From positions 73,023 to 137,022 of the forward strand of contig CAZSNT010000004.1 in the NCBI GenBank assembly GCA_964607765.1: 64,000 nucleotides of DNA. The letters are read 5' to 3'. This document shows, one piece after another, positions 45,609 to 54,520 of the stretch; positions within the stretch are counted from its first letter, which is position 1, and every line of letters starts with the position of its first letter. The position numbers and the translations under genes were made by a program. The stretch is from CAZSNT01 sp964607765 (GTDB lineage Bacteria; Verrucomicrobiota; Lentisphaeria; Oligosphaerales; JABHEG01). Below the pieces are notes generated by a model, which ran no database searches, was not told the DNA's origin, and was given only the letters and a program-made list of their open reading frames with translations.

Positions 45609-45872
45609 CTAGCGTCGCAGGTTGAGGCGGCGGATCAGGTTGAGATACCGGGCGTGCGACTTGCCGTCGACGTAGCGCAGGAGCTTCCGGCGCCTGTTGA
45701 CCATCGCGATCAGCCCGCGGCGCGTGCTGTGGTCCTTCTTGTGGACCTTGAGATGCTCAGTCAGCTCGGTGATTCTGCGCGTCAGCACCGCCACCTGCAC
45801 CTCGACGGACCCAACGTCCTTGTCGGAGTGCGCGAATTCTTTGATCGTTGCGGCCTTGGTTGCTTTGTCCAT
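45609..45872 (-). CDS. rpsO: 30S ribosomal protein S15
   Basis: The 87-residue protein matches S15: DKATKAATIKEFAHSDKDVG, SVEVQVAVLTRRITELTEHL, HKKDHSTRRGLIAMVNRRRK and LLRYVDGKSHARYLNLI. It binds the central domain of 16S rRNA. It is upstream of pnp in the same orientation, and its 5' side faces a divergent gene 250 bases away. Confidence 0.98.
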   Translation of the reverse strand: MDKATKAATIKEFAHSDKDVGSVEVQVAVLTRRITELTEHLKVHKKDHSTRRGLIAMVNRRRKLLRYVDGKSHARYLNLIRRLNLRR

Positions 45873-46125
45873 CCAGCTCGTTTCCTATTCCTGGCCTGGC
45901 TGCCGTGCCTGTCCGGCGCGTCTGCGGCACGTGAATGCGTAAAAAGAATCCTTAATGTACCACCGTGTTGAAGCCATTGCAAGCTGGTCAGCAACCGCGG
46001 CGCGGTTGCAATTCTGGCAGCGCGGCCTACTCTTATGTTCTGCCAGATACAGGCACGCATTGCACGCTGAGTGCCGCCCGCGCGTCGGGTGGCAGCTGGG
46101 CTGAGAGGCTGTGGAGGGAAACACG

Positions 46126-47064
46126 ATGGACGAACAGGATCTGAGGAAGGCGGCGTTGGCGGCCTTCAAGCGGTCGGCTCAAGGCGGAAGCGAGCCGGCG
46201 CCGGAGGACGTTGAGGAAAGCCCTGAGTCGGCACCGGCTGCGGCGCCGGCGCCCGAAGAGGATTCTGCTGTCGTCGCGGAGGACAGCGGCGGGGAAGATG
46301 CTGCAGCAGAAGTGGCGGATCAGGAGTCGGCCCCGGAGCCGGCGCCCGAACCTGCCCCCGTGCCGAAGCCGGCTGCCGCTGCAGCACGGGCCAAGTCCGG
46401 CAAAGCCGTGTCCGGGAAGAAAGGGAAAGCCCGCAGTGCGATGACAGCGCAGGCGGTCAGGGCGTCGATGCGCGGTCGACCGGGCGCCGCAACTGCGCGT
46501 CGGAAGCAGGCTGGCGCCAAGAAAGCTGCCACCCCTGCAAAGAAGACGCCTGACACGAAGAAGGAGGCACCGCGTGCGCGCGTCTCTGAATTGGCGGAGC
46601 CTGCCGCCGCGGCTGCCGCTCCTGCCTCTGAGGCCCCGCAGCCACAGGCCAAGGCCCAGCCTGCATCGCAGTCCCGCAAAGAGCGTGCTCGGCCCGCGCC
46701 GCGCGCGCGCCCATCGTCGTCAGGGTCGGGCGGCGAGGCTGCGCCGGCCGCGGGCGGGCGCGGCTTGCTGGTTCTGTGTCTCGTTCTCAATCTGATTCTG
46801 TTGGTTTTTATGATCGCGTTGACCGTGCAGATGGTCAACATGCAGACGGCGATCGAATCCCAGAGCCGCGAGATTGTCGAGATCCAGGAGAAGACTCTGC
46901 GGAATGTCGCGGAGAGCCTGGAGACGATCTACAAGTTCACGCGTTTCAAATCGGGCGCTTACATCGATCCGCAGAAGGGACCGCAGAGCGTTGTCCTCGT
47001 GCTGGACGAGAAGGGAGCGATAAAGAAGACAGTGGTCGTGCCGATCAGCTTGGACGGGAGGTAG
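46126..47064 (+). CDS. Alanine/proline/lysine-rich single-pass membrane protein
   Basis: The ATG at 46126 has GGAGG 8 bases upstream. The first 200 of 312 residues are low-complexity (Ala, Pro, Glu, Lys, Ser), with acidic then basic blocks (for example SGKAVSGKKGKARS). One transmembrane helix follows (about 215-238: LLVLCLVLNLILLVFMIALTV), then a periplasmic coiled coil (MQTAIESQSREIVEIQEKTL) and a short C-terminal beta segment. The lysine-rich cytoplasmic region may bind DNA or acidic partners. The function is unknown. It is divergent from rpsO. Confidence 0.8.
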   Translation: MDEQDLRKAALAAFKRSAQGGSEPAPEDVEESPESAPAAAPAPEEDSAVVAEDSGGEDAAAEVADQESAPEPAPEPAPVPKPAAAAARAKSGKAVSGKKGKARSAMTAQAVRASMRGRPGAATARRKQAGAKKAATPAKKTPDTKKEAPRARVSELAEPAAAAAAPASEAPQPQAKAQPASQSRKERARPAPRARPSSSGSGGEAAPAAGGRGLLVLCLVLNLILLVFMIALTVQMVNMQTAIESQSREIVEIQEKTLRNVAESLETIYKFTRFKSGAYIDPQKGPQSVVLVLDEKGAIKKTVVVPISLDGR

Positions 47065-47110
47065 CCGCGTGATGCGTCGCGCGTGAGGTGGGAGATGTGG
47101 GATGTGCTTT

Positions 47111-47150
47111 CGGGCAGGGGCACGGGCACGGGCAGGGGCACGGGCACGGG
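47111..47150. repeat. 18-bp tandem repeat of GGCAGG-GGCACG-GGCACG
   Basis: Two copies of an 18-bp unit made of near-identical hexamers lie in the gap before the stop codon of the YicC gene (47151-47153). It resembles the other slippage repeats of this genome. Confidence 0.85.
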
Positions 47151-48029
47151 CTACTCGATGTTCAGGATCTGTTCGCGGACGCGGTTGAGCTCGTTCTTGA
47201 GAGCCAGTCCCAGGGCGATCAGTTTGGTGTCGCGTGTCTTGGCGCAGATGGTTGAGGCCTCGCGGTTCATCTCCTGGCTGAGGAACTCCATGGCTTTGCC
47301 GGCCGGTTCGTCCGAAGTGAAGAGCTCCTTGAACTGGGACAGGTGGCTTTGGAGCCGGACGAGTTCCTCGGTGATGTCCGATTTGTCCGCGAAGAACGCG
47401 ACTTCCTTGGCGAGACGCTCGTCGTCGACACTCAGCTCCACATCCAGCTTCTCGATTCGTTCCTTGAGACGGTCCCGGTAGTGGGACACGGCCTCGTCGG
47501 ACCGTTCCAGGATCGCCTGAACCAGTCGCTGCAGCTCAGCGTGTCGCTCCTCCAGGTCAGCGCGTAATGCGTCACCTTCCGTCTGCTGCATTCTGCGCGT
47601 TTCCGCAAGCGCTTCCGTCACGGCCTCGGCAGCCAGGCTCTCGATCTCATCAGTCGGCAGGTCGAGGTCCTCGACGACGACGCCCGGCACGGCCAGGAGG
47701 TCCCCCGCCTTGATTTCGTCGCCTATGCCCGCCTGGCGTGCGAGCTCGCGAAGCTGCGCAACCACGTGGGCGCCCACCTCCTCGTCGATCCGGACTTTGC
47801 CGACACGGTGTTCCGGTGCCAGTTCGTAGGCCAGCGTCACGGTCAGAGACCCGCGGTGGACGCGTTGCTGAACCAACCCTCTGAGTACAGGCTCCAGCGC
47901 TGCGAGCTCCCGCGGCAGAGCGAAGCGGATGTCTGCCTGCTTGCGGCTGTTGACCGCGGAAATCTCAATCGTGACACGATTTCCCGCGCGTGTTGCGCTG
48001 CCTCTGCCGTATCCCGTCATGCTGCGCAC
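47151..48029 (-). CDS. yicC: YicC/YloC-family endoribonuclease
   Basis: The 292-residue protein matches this family: MRSMTGYGRGSATRAGNRVT at the N-terminus, EISAVNSRKQADIRFALP, and the characteristic ending EFLSQEMNREASTICAKTRD. Members are cytoplasmic endoribonucleases that affect sRNA stability. The gene is downstream of the glycosyltransferase, ruvB and lexA genes and likely shares a transcript; the intergenic gap is 117 bases. The name yicC is used as the family name. Confidence 0.93.
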   Translation of the reverse strand: MRSMTGYGRGSATRAGNRVTIEISAVNSRKQADIRFALPRELAALEPVLRGLVQQRVHRGSLTVTLAYELAPEHRVGKVRIDEEVGAHVVAQLRELARQAGIGDEIKAGDLLAVPGVVVEDLDLPTDEIESLAAEAVTEALAETRRMQQTEGDALRADLEERHAELQRLVQAILERSDEAVSHYRDRLKERIEKLDVELSVDDERLAKEVAFFADKSDITEELVRLQSHLSQFKELFTSDEPAGKAMEFLSQEMNREASTICAKTRDTKLIALGLALKNELNRVREQILNIE

Positions 48030-48146
48030 GGTCTGTTCTCCCGGGTTGGTGAGCTGGCTGCAATATAGGTGGTCAGTGGGGCCTGTGACAGGATGCAGGA
48101 TGCAGGGGGCATCCAGTCATTCGGCTGGGACCGGGAAACGGAAGGG

Positions 48147-48884
48147 TCAATTGTCGAGCTGTCGGTCAGGGCGGTCGTACCACACCGCGCAGTGCTTTCG
48201 CGACCGCAGCAGCCATGGGCAGCACAGGAAACGGACAGTGAACCACAGCAGCTGTCCGGGGGTGTACCATTCTGCTTTGCGCATGGACGTGTCGGTGATG
48301 TGGTCGAGGATCGTGAAGGTCTGTCCACGTTTGCGGCCCCACTTCTTGAGAGCGCCAGAGAAGTGGATCTCCTCGGAGGCGTAGACGTCGAGGCTGAAGC
48401 CTCCTGTCGCAGCCCACGCTTCGCGGGTGCAGAACACGAAGGACCCGGCGGCCCACCTGAGTGCCTTGGACAGCCGATTCCAGATCCGCAAGGACCGCGC
48501 CATGAGCGGCGTCACGGGGTCGGTTGTTCCGACGGTGGCGCCGCCGCCGCAGATCTTCCCCGTGTTGAGAGCCGCGAGTGCTGCGGCCAGCAGCTCGGGC
48601 GGAATGCGCGTGTCCGCGTCGACAAATACCAGACAGGCTCCCTCAGCCGCTTCCGCCCCGCGGTTGCGGGCACGCGAGATCTGGTTGACCGGTTCGAAGA
48701 CAACCGTTGCGCCGAGACCTGCCGCAATGTCAGCGGATCCGTCCGTTGAGTTGTTGTCCACGACAATGAGCTCGCCTCGGGCGGGCAGAACGCTCTCCAT
48801 GGCGGCGCGCAGAGCCGGGAGTGTGCGCGGAAGCTCATCCGCTTCATTGTAAGCGGGGACTATGATGGAGTAGTCGACAGGCAC
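48147..48884 (-). CDS. GT2 family glycosyltransferase
   Basis: The 245-residue GT-A domain protein has IIVPAYNEADELPRTL, IVVDNNSTDGSADIA, NRGAEAAEG, the metal-binding CLVFVDADTRIP and GGFSLDVYASEEIHFSG (the acceptor/base loop). It resembles small dolichyl-phosphate-mannose-type transferases and has an amphipathic C-terminus (LLWFTVRFLCCPWLL) that may contact membrane. It is packed 3 bases from ruvB. Confidence 0.9.
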   Translation of the reverse strand: MPVDYSIIVPAYNEADELPRTLPALRAAMESVLPARGELIVVDNNSTDGSADIAAGLGATVVFEPVNQISRARNRGAEAAEGACLVFVDADTRIPPELLAAALAALNTGKICGGGATVGTTDPVTPLMARSLRIWNRLSKALRWAAGSFVFCTREAWAATGGFSLDVYASEEIHFSGALKKWGRKRGQTFTILDHITDTSMRKAEWYTPGQLLWFTVRFLCCPWLLRSRKHCAVWYDRPDRQLDN

Positions 48885-48887
48885 GTC

Positions 48888-49919
48888 CTAGAAAAGATGC
48901 GGTTGCTCTCTGTTGAGATCGTCCTCGGAGTGTACGCCGAATCGCTCGGCAGCTTTCGGAGTGGCAATGCGGCCTTGGGGTGTGCGCATGAGGTAGCCTT
49001 CCTGGATGAGGAACGGCTCGTAGACGTCTTCGATCGTCTCGACGGCTTCCCCGACGGCAACAGCCAGGCTCTTCAGACCCACCGCGCGCCCGCCGAACTT
49101 GAAGAGGATGACTTCCAAAATCCGGTTGTCCATGTCGTCCAGGCCGTCTTTGTCGATATCGAGCATCTGCAGCGCGGCGTCCGCGATGGGGCCGGTGATC
49201 TTGTTCTGTTCCTTCACCTGCGCGTAATCACGGACCCAGCGGACCAGGTTGTTGGCTATGCGGGGTGTGCCGCGACTGCGCTTGGCGATCTCACGCAAAC
49301 CCTCCGTATCCGCGGCGATCTTGAGGATGCCGGCCGAGCGTTTCAGGATCTTCTCCAGGTCCTGCACCTGATAGTAGTCGAGCCGGCAGGCCATAGTGAA
49401 GCGCGACCGGAGCGGGGCCGAGATTTTGCCTTGCCTGGTGGTCGCCCCGATCAGCGTGAAATGGGGAAGTGTAAGCCGAATGGACCTGGCGCCGGCGCCC
49501 TGATCGAGCATGATGTCGATGACGAAATCCTCCATGGCGCTGTAGAGGTACTCCTCGATGGCGATAGGCAGGCGGTGGATCTCGTCGATGAACAGCACAT
49601 CGCCGTCTTCGAGACCGGTCAGAAGTCCCGCCAAGTCACCGGGTTTCTCTATGACCGGGCCGCTGGTTGCCTTGATATTGGTGCCACGGGCGTTGGTGAC
49701 GATGTAGGCGAGGGTGGTCTTGCCGAGGCCCGGCGGGCCGCTGAGGAGCAGGTGCCCGAGCGGCTCGTCGCGCTCTTTGGCTGCCTGCACGACGATCTGG
49801 AGCCGTTCTTTGACGCGTTCCTGGCCGGGGAAGTTCTCGAAACACTGGGGGCGCAGCGTCTCTTCGAACGCCTCTTCGCGCTTGTTCAGTTCGGACGTGA
49901 TGAAACGCTCTTTGCCCAT
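48888..49919 (-). CDS. ruvB: Holliday junction branch-migration ATPase RuvB
   Basis: The 343-residue protein is a standard RuvB: FPGQERVKERLQIVVQAAKE, Walker A GPPGLGKTTLA, GPVIEKPGDLAGLLT, Walker B LFIDEIHRLP, sensor LIGATTRQGKISAPLRSRF, arginine finger TPRIANNLVRWVRDYAQ and a winged-helix C-terminus (LLKFGGRAVGLKSLA-like). It drives branch migration with RuvA. It starts 1 base after the ruvA stop in the same operon. Confidence 0.98.
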   Translation of the reverse strand: MGKERFITSELNKREEAFEETLRPQCFENFPGQERVKERLQIVVQAAKERDEPLGHLLLSGPPGLGKTTLAYIVTNARGTNIKATSGPVIEKPGDLAGLLTGLEDGDVLFIDEIHRLPIAIEEYLYSAMEDFVIDIMLDQGAGARSIRLTLPHFTLIGATTRQGKISAPLRSRFTMACRLDYYQVQDLEKILKRSAGILKIAADTEGLREIAKRSRGTPRIANNLVRWVRDYAQVKEQNKITGPIADAALQMLDIDKDGLDDMDNRILEVILFKFGGRAVGLKSLAVAVGEAVETIEDVYEPFLIQEGYLMRTPQGRIATPKAAERFGVHSEDDLNREQPHLF

Positions 49920-49920
49920 A

Positions 49921-50529
49921 CTAGCTGTTCAACGCGTTGAGCGCCTTTCGGATTAGGTTCTCGGCTGTCTGCTCGCCGGCCGGTGTCTCGTTGCAGAGCC
50001 GATGGACGGCCTTGCGTACCGCATCGCCTTTGAAGCCGAGGGTTGCGAGGGCTGCGATGGCGTCCTGGACCTCGGGGTTGGCTGCTGCGGCCTGCGACGG
50101 AGTGGCCAGAGTGGAGGCTGGCTCGATCTCACCTACGCGTTCACGCAACTCCACAACCAGGCGCTCGGCCGAACGCTTGCCTATCCCGTTCACGCGCGAC
50201 AGCGCTTTGGTATCGCCGAGCGCGACAATCTGACAGAAGCTGGCGACCGACATGCAGCTGAGGATGTTCATGGCGATCCGCGGCCCGATGCCTGACACCG
50301 TGTTCACCATTCGGAACAGCTTGCGTTCTTCGTCCGTTGCGAACCCGTACAGCTGCATGTTGTCTTCGCGGACACTGAAATGTGTGAGCAACACAACAGC
50401 GTCTCCCACAGCGGGGAGTCTGTCGTATGTGCTCATGGGCACGGACACGGCAAAGCCGACCCCGGCTACATCAACAACGACCTCGGTCAGCCCGACGTCG
50501 ATCAGCTTTCCTGCCAGCCTAGTGATCAC
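49921..50529 (-). CDS. ruvA: Holliday junction DNA helicase subunit RuvA
   Basis: The GTG at 50529 has AGGAGG 9 bases upstream and gives 202 residues, the usual length; the ATG of a longer frame is rejected. It has the three RuvA domains: the N-terminal OB fold (VITRLAGKLIDVGLTEVVVD), two helix-hairpin-helix motifs (SGIGPRIAMNIL and VNGIGKRSAERLVVEL) and the C-terminal RuvB-binding helices (DAIAALATLGFKGDAVRKAV). It lies between a secreted coiled-coil gene and ruvB. Confidence 0.97.
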   Translation of the reverse strand: MITRLAGKLIDVGLTEVVVDVAGVGFAVSVPMSTYDRLPAVGDAVVLLTHFSVREDNMQLYGFATDEERKLFRMVNTVSGIGPRIAMNILSCMSVASFCQIVALGDTKALSRVNGIGKRSAERLVVELRERVGEIEPASTLATPSQAAAANPEVQDAIAALATLGFKGDAVRKAVHRLCNETPAGEQTAENLIRKALNALNS

Positions 50530-50875
50530 CGGGACGTGCCTCCTGCGGGTTCTTCTTCGGGGGTTGTGCCGGGGGTTGCGGCAGACGCTCCTGCAGTCTG
50601 TCTTCCACGGCCTGCAACTCCTTCTCGAGCTTCTGGATGACCGGCTTCTTGCTGAGCAGTTCTTCCAACTGTTCGTGGAGGCGCTGGATACGCCGGTGCA
50701 GAGCCTTGGCGTCGGCGTCCGTCTTGAGCAGCGCGGCGCGCTCTTTGAGCAGCTGCAGGCGCAGTTCGTGTCGGCGCTTGCGGAGTTGCGTGCTGACGGC
50801 GTCATCTTGGGCCCGGACCGGCGCGAGAGCGACGGCCAGGAGGGCAGCGCAGAAGGCAGGTAGGATCTTGGTCAT
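50519..50875 (-). CDS. Small secreted coiled-coil protein
   Basis: This 118-residue protein has a signal peptide (ILPAFCAALLAVALAPVRA, cleavage near AQDDA) and a long charged coiled coil (residues 30-95, LRKRRHELRLQLLKERAALL), ending in a Pro-rich tail. The 3' end overlaps the start of ruvA by 11 bases. No family is recognised. It may be a periplasmic scaffold; the link to ruvA is translational coupling only. Confidence 0.75.
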   Translation of the reverse strand: MTKILPAFCAALLAVALAPVRAQDDAVSTQLRKRRHELRLQLLKERAALLKTDADAKALHRRIQRLHEQLEELLSKKPVIQKLEKELQAVEDRLQERLPQPPAQPPKKNPQEARPGDH

Positions 50876-50905
50876 AGCCGGGGGCCGCTCAGTGTGTTGG
50901 TTTGA

Positions 50906-51526
50906 TCAGAAGGTGCGTTGGAGCGCCACGACAATGCCCTGGATGAAGACTTTGTCGAGCGGGTAGAGCTGGGACTTGTAGGCAGGGTTGGCCGGGCGCA
51001 GTTCGGCCTGCCCATCCTTGATGTAGAACGACTTGACCGTGGTTTCATTATCGACGAGTGCGATGACGATGTCGCCGATGTTGGGTGTGCTGAGCTGTTT
51101 GGCGACCACAATGTCGCCATCGAGGATGCCCAGATCCCGCATGCTGTCGCCAAAGATCCGGAGGCCAAACACCTTGTGCCCGCCTGACCCGCGCGGCAGC
51201 AAGGTGGGATCGAACTGGATGGTGCACTCGATCTGCTCCTCGGCGAGCAGCGGCATGCCGGCGCTGATACGTCCGAGCACCGGGATGCTGAGTGTGAGAG
51301 ACAGGTGTTTGGGGCTGTCGGAGCGCAGCAGTGTGAGGCTGCGGGCTTTGGATGACCGGGTCACGTAACCTTTGCGCTGCAGCGCGCGCAGGTGAGCGAA
51401 AGCCGTCGCGGATTTGATGTCGAAGTAGTCGGCCACCTCGTAGACCGTGGGCGCCATGCCCTCACGTCGAATGAACTGGTCGATGAAATCGAGCATCTCC
51501 TGCTGCTTCTTGGTCAGCCCTTTCAT
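50906..51526 (-). CDS. lexA: LexA-type SOS repressor
   Basis: The 206-residue protein has a winged-helix N-terminus (LTKKQQEMLDFIDQFIRREG, YFDIKSATAFAHLRALQRKGYV) and an S24 peptidase domain. The self-cleavage site is Ala89-Gly90 in ISAGMP, with catalytic Ser128 in FGDSMRD and Lys165 in ETTVKSFY. By family it binds SOS boxes and self-cleaves on RecA filament. Its position upstream of the ruvAB run fits SOS co-regulation. GGGAG lies 6 bases before the ATG. Confidence 0.94.
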   Translation of the reverse strand: MKGLTKKQQEMLDFIDQFIRREGMAPTVYEVADYFDIKSATAFAHLRALQRKGYVTRSSKARSLTLLRSDSPKHLSLTLSIPVLGRISAGMPLLAEEQIECTIQFDPTLLPRGSGGHKVFGLRIFGDSMRDLGILDGDIVVAKQLSTPNIGDIVIALVDNETTVKSFYIKDGQAELRPANPAYKSQLYPLDKVFIQGIVVALQRTF

Positions 51527-51630
51527 TTCGCGCTCCCTCCGTGTGTGTTGGTCATGGTGCGGCTGTGGTTGTATGTGGATCAGCGGGCCATCTGCCGGTT
51601 GGTGGCCGCATTTTTCTACGTTTCGTTGAT

Positions 51631-51659
51631 ACAGTACCTGCTATTTAGAAGTGTTTCAA
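51631..51659 (-). promoter_or_regulatory. Candidate lexA promoter
   Basis: On the minus strand TTGAAA (51659-51654), a 17-base spacer and TACTGT (51636-51631) lie about 105 bases upstream of the lexA start. The -10 is poor. Confidence 0.35.
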
Positions 51660-51668
51660 GAAAAAGCT

Positions 51669-51682
51669 AACATTTTAATGTT
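51669..51682. promoter_or_regulatory. Perfect 14-bp palindrome, possible operator upstream of lexA
   Basis: AACATT-TT-AATGTT is a perfect inverted repeat just upstream of the candidate -35 of lexA. It could be a LexA or other repressor operator. It does not match the E. coli or Bacillus SOS-box consensus. Confidence 0.35.
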
Positions 51683-51893
51683 TGCGAGGGTGAGGAGCGA
51701 GCGAGGAGGGGATGCTGGTCGGTGAAGCGATCGGTCAGACCTTGGCCTCCAGCGACCCGATGTGGTTGGGGCCGGAGGCCGGGAGGCGGATCTGGGGGAG
51801 GAGTGCGGGGGAAGAGCATCATCATCCCGACGTCCGCATCCAGCATCTGACGTCCGACATCCGACATCCGGCATCTGTGGCGAATCGCCCGGG

Positions 51894-53258
51894 CTAGACG
51901 TCGAGCTGCTCGATGATCTTGATCAGCGGCAGGAACAGGGCCATGACGATGCCGCCGATGATGACGGCGAGGCCCACGATCATGAGCGGCTCGATCAGGG
52001 AGATGAGGGCCTCGAGCGTGTTCTCGACCTCTTCCTCGTAATTGCGGGCGATGCGTTTGAGCATGTCTGGCAGCGCACCGGTCTGCTCACCGATGTCGAT
52101 CATGCGCACCACCATTCCGGGGAAGAGCTTCTTTGCGTTGGCGAGCGGCGCGGCGAACTTCTCGCCTTCGCTGACCGACATGTAGACGCGGTCGATGGTA
52201 CGCCGCATGATGGAGTTGGTCGAGGTCTCGCCGACGATTCGGAGCGCGTCCAGGATCGGCACACCGGCGTCGAGCAGTGTACCGAGCGTTCCGCAGAACC
52301 GCGCCACGTTGGTCTTGACCACGAGTCCCTTGATGGGCGGCATGGTGACAATGAGCCAGTCGAACGTGGTTCGCCCCCACTTGGTTCTCAGCGCCATCTT
52401 GAGGAAGAAGCAGAACATGAACATGGCGCCGATCATTCCCTTCACGTTGGTGACGAGCATGTTGCTGATTCCCACGACTTTCTGGGTCAGCCAGGGCAGG
52501 GGCACGCCCTCGAGCAGCTCGTCGAACATCTCCGCGAACCTGGGCACAATGAAGATCATGAGGCCGAGAGTGATGGCGATGGCGATGGTGAGAACGACCA
52601 CCGGATAGGTCATGCCGGCCTTCACCTTCTTCTTCATCTTCTCCGCCTTCTCAATGTACTCGGCCAGTCGATTCAGCACTTCTTCCATGGCGCCGGAGGC
52701 CTCCCCGGCCCGGACCAGGCCGACGTACAGGCGAGTGAAGGACTTGGGATGGTATTCGAGCGCCTCGGACAGCGCCATGCCTCCTTCCACGTCGCCGACG
52801 ATATCCTGGAGGATTTTCTTCAGTGACCGGTGCTTGAGGGACTTGCCGCACTGTTCGTAGAGCGTACGCAGCGAGAGCAGCAGCGGCAGACCGGCGTCGA
52901 GCATGGTTGACAGCTGGCGGGTGAAAATGCACAGGATTTTGGTCTTGATGACCGGGACCATCCCGACCGCTTTGGCGAAGCGTATCCCGAGCGGCTCCTG
53001 TTTGACCGCGCCCTTCTTCTCGGCCTTTTCCTTGCGGCTGGTCTTGGGGCCGCGGGCTTTCGGCTTGCTGTCCTTGCTCTGCCAGACTTCGATGGGGAAC
53101 AGGCCCTGCTTCTTGAGCTTGGCCACGGCTTCCACATCGTCCGCGGCGGGGATCACGCCCTGCAGCTCGCGCCCGGCTCCGTCCATGGCCAGGTACTCGT
53201 ACTTGGTCTTGTCCTTGGACTGGAGCTTACGCTTCGGGATGTGACCTTCGCTGCTCAT
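51894..53258 (-). CDS. gspF: Type II secretion/type IV pilus inner-membrane platform protein GspF/PilC
   Basis: The 454-residue protein has the GspF layout: an N-terminal cytoplasmic extension with a Lys-rich insert (about residues 60-90), two repeats of the T2SSF domain (FTRQLSTMLDAGLPLLLSLR with EGGMALSEALEYHPKSFTRL; and FCGTLGTLLDAGVPILDALR with EGEKFAAPLANAKKLFPGMV), each followed by GEASGAMEEVLNRLAEY or GEQTGALPDMLKRIARNY and three transmembrane helices in total. It anchors pseudopilin assembly. It is divergent from the pseudopilin operon. Confidence 0.95.
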   Translation of the reverse strand: MSSEGHIPKRKLQSKDKTKYEYLAMDGAGRELQGVIPAADDVEAVAKLKKQGLFPIEVWQSKDSKPKARGPKTSRKEKAEKKGAVKQEPLGIRFAKAVGMVPVIKTKILCIFTRQLSTMLDAGLPLLLSLRTLYEQCGKSLKHRSLKKILQDIVGDVEGGMALSEALEYHPKSFTRLYVGLVRAGEASGAMEEVLNRLAEYIEKAEKMKKKVKAGMTYPVVVLTIAIAITLGLMIFIVPRFAEMFDELLEGVPLPWLTQKVVGISNMLVTNVKGMIGAMFMFCFFLKMALRTKWGRTTFDWLIVTMPPIKGLVVKTNVARFCGTLGTLLDAGVPILDALRIVGETSTNSIMRRTIDRVYMSVSEGEKFAAPLANAKKLFPGMVVRMIDIGEQTGALPDMLKRIARNYEEEVENTLEALISLIEPLMIVGLAVIIGGIVMALFLPLIKIIEQLDV

Positions 53259-53801
53259 CGCGCAATTCTCCGGGTCGGACGGTTAGGGGTTGAGTGTTCG
53301 GTGTTCCCTGCTGACGAGCAGGACTCGGTGTTCTGTGCGGCCCCCGATCGTCCGGCGCGGCGCCGCACGATCTGGTCTTTCGGGTGTGAGAGAGTTCTCT
53401 TCTGGTGCGCGGGCGTCACGGGCGCGTACGCTGGCTTTGCCTGCCGTTCCGCAGTATATTGACATCGGTCATGGGGACAAGATAGGAGTCTGTCGCTGGC
53501 TGGTCAAGGTAAGGGGCCGCAAGAAAGGGCACGCCGCCATCCGCAGGGATGAGAAAGGCTCCTCTCATTTTCCAGCACACGGATGCTCCAGCCGTTCCAC
53601 GGCCCGCCTCTGTAGACTGGACAGTGCCTGGCTCCTTGGTTTCCCCGACGCCGGCCTTCAGTTGCATAAGTATCCTGTTCCGTTGGGGTTCTGCTGCGCG
53701 TGCCGGGAGCTCTCCAAGGGGGGTCGCGCTAAGGCCGGTGTCTTGCCGAGCGGCGTTGGCACGCTGCGTGCTTCTTTGTATAAATGGCGAAAGGGAACGA
53801 C
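53259..53801. other. Divergent gspF/pseudopilin control region
   Basis: No gene is visible in 543 bases. Reading toward gspF, TTGTCC (53480-53475), 16 bases and TATACT (53458-53453) form a plausible sigma70 promoter. On the plus strand TTGACA (53459-53464) is a perfect -35 but with only a poor -10 (near 53482). Confidence 0.45.
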
Positions 53802-54470
53802 ATGATCGCAACAGCTGACAATCGAAGCAGGGCCCTGGCGGGCGCAGCTTTTCGCAGCTGTGAGAAGAGCTGCCCGGCGGGTGCCGCGGCACGTCGGCGG
53901 GGTCGGGCCCTGCGCTTCAACATGGTCGAAGTCGTCCTCGGTCTGGGGCTGATCTCGTTTGGGCTGGTGAGCACGATGGGATTGTTCCCGATCGGGCTGC
54001 AGGCCACCCGCAACTCGGTGGCCGAGAACTACGCTGCCGAGACGGCGGACCAGTTCCTGCACTACCTGGCGGCGCGTCTGAAGAACCCGACGGACAGTTT
54101 CGGGAACTGGGAGCAGTTTGGTCAGACTCTGCCGACGGAGAAGCCGAGCGAGACGGAGCCGTCCCAGACGTGGGAGGAGTGGTTCAACGAGGACACGACC
54201 ACGTTCTGGTATGCTGGCTCGTACAATCAGTACTACAAGATTGAGCAGAGCGCTGTGGGCGCCGAGAAGCCGGACTTCACGGCCATCTGCCGGGTTTGGC
54301 GGGGCGGCGTGACGTACTCGCGTTACACGGATGGCGAGTGGGTGGAGGCGACTGCCAGCGATGACTACGCACTGTCGATCAACATCGAGATCAGCTGGCC
54401 CCAGCAGCTGCCATATGACCGGCGTCAGAAAGCACTCTACAACCTGGAAGTGTACAAGCCGCCGCAATAG
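53802..54470 (+). CDS. Type II secretion pseudopilin with non-canonical leader
   Basis: The ATG at 53802 is chosen because AAAGGGA lies 8 bases upstream; the ATG at 53784 is weaker. The 222-residue protein has a long 38-residue leader and the prepilin start RFNMVEVVLGLGLISFGLV, with Phe at +1 and the conserved Glu at +5 but Arg, not Gly, at -1. The mature protein has a GspI/GspJ-like C-terminal domain with several Trp. A dedicated or relaxed-specificity prepilin peptidase would be needed. It heads the rightward pseudopilin operon. Confidence 0.88.
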   Translation: MIATADNRSRALAGAAFRSCEKSCPAGAAARRRGRALRFNMVEVVLGLGLISFGLVSTMGLFPIGLQATRNSVAENYAAETADQFLHYLAARLKNPTDSFGNWEQFGQTLPTEKPSETEPSQTWEEWFNEDTTTFWYAGSYNQYYKIEQSAVGAEKPDFTAICRVWRGGVTYSRYTDGEWVEATASDDYALSINIEISWPQQLPYDRRQKALYNLEVYKPPQ

Positions 54471-54520
54471 GGGCACGGCAGACCGTGCCCGAACCGGCGC
54501 TTTGAGCGCGTGAGACACTG

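Larger units (their letters stand above)
51527..51893. other. Intergenic region between gspF and lexA
   Basis: 367 bases without a gene. It includes the AT-rich candidate lexA promoter region (51600-51690) and, at 51835-51885, imperfect 7-bp repeats of the form ACATCCG/GCATCTG. Confidence 0.7.
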
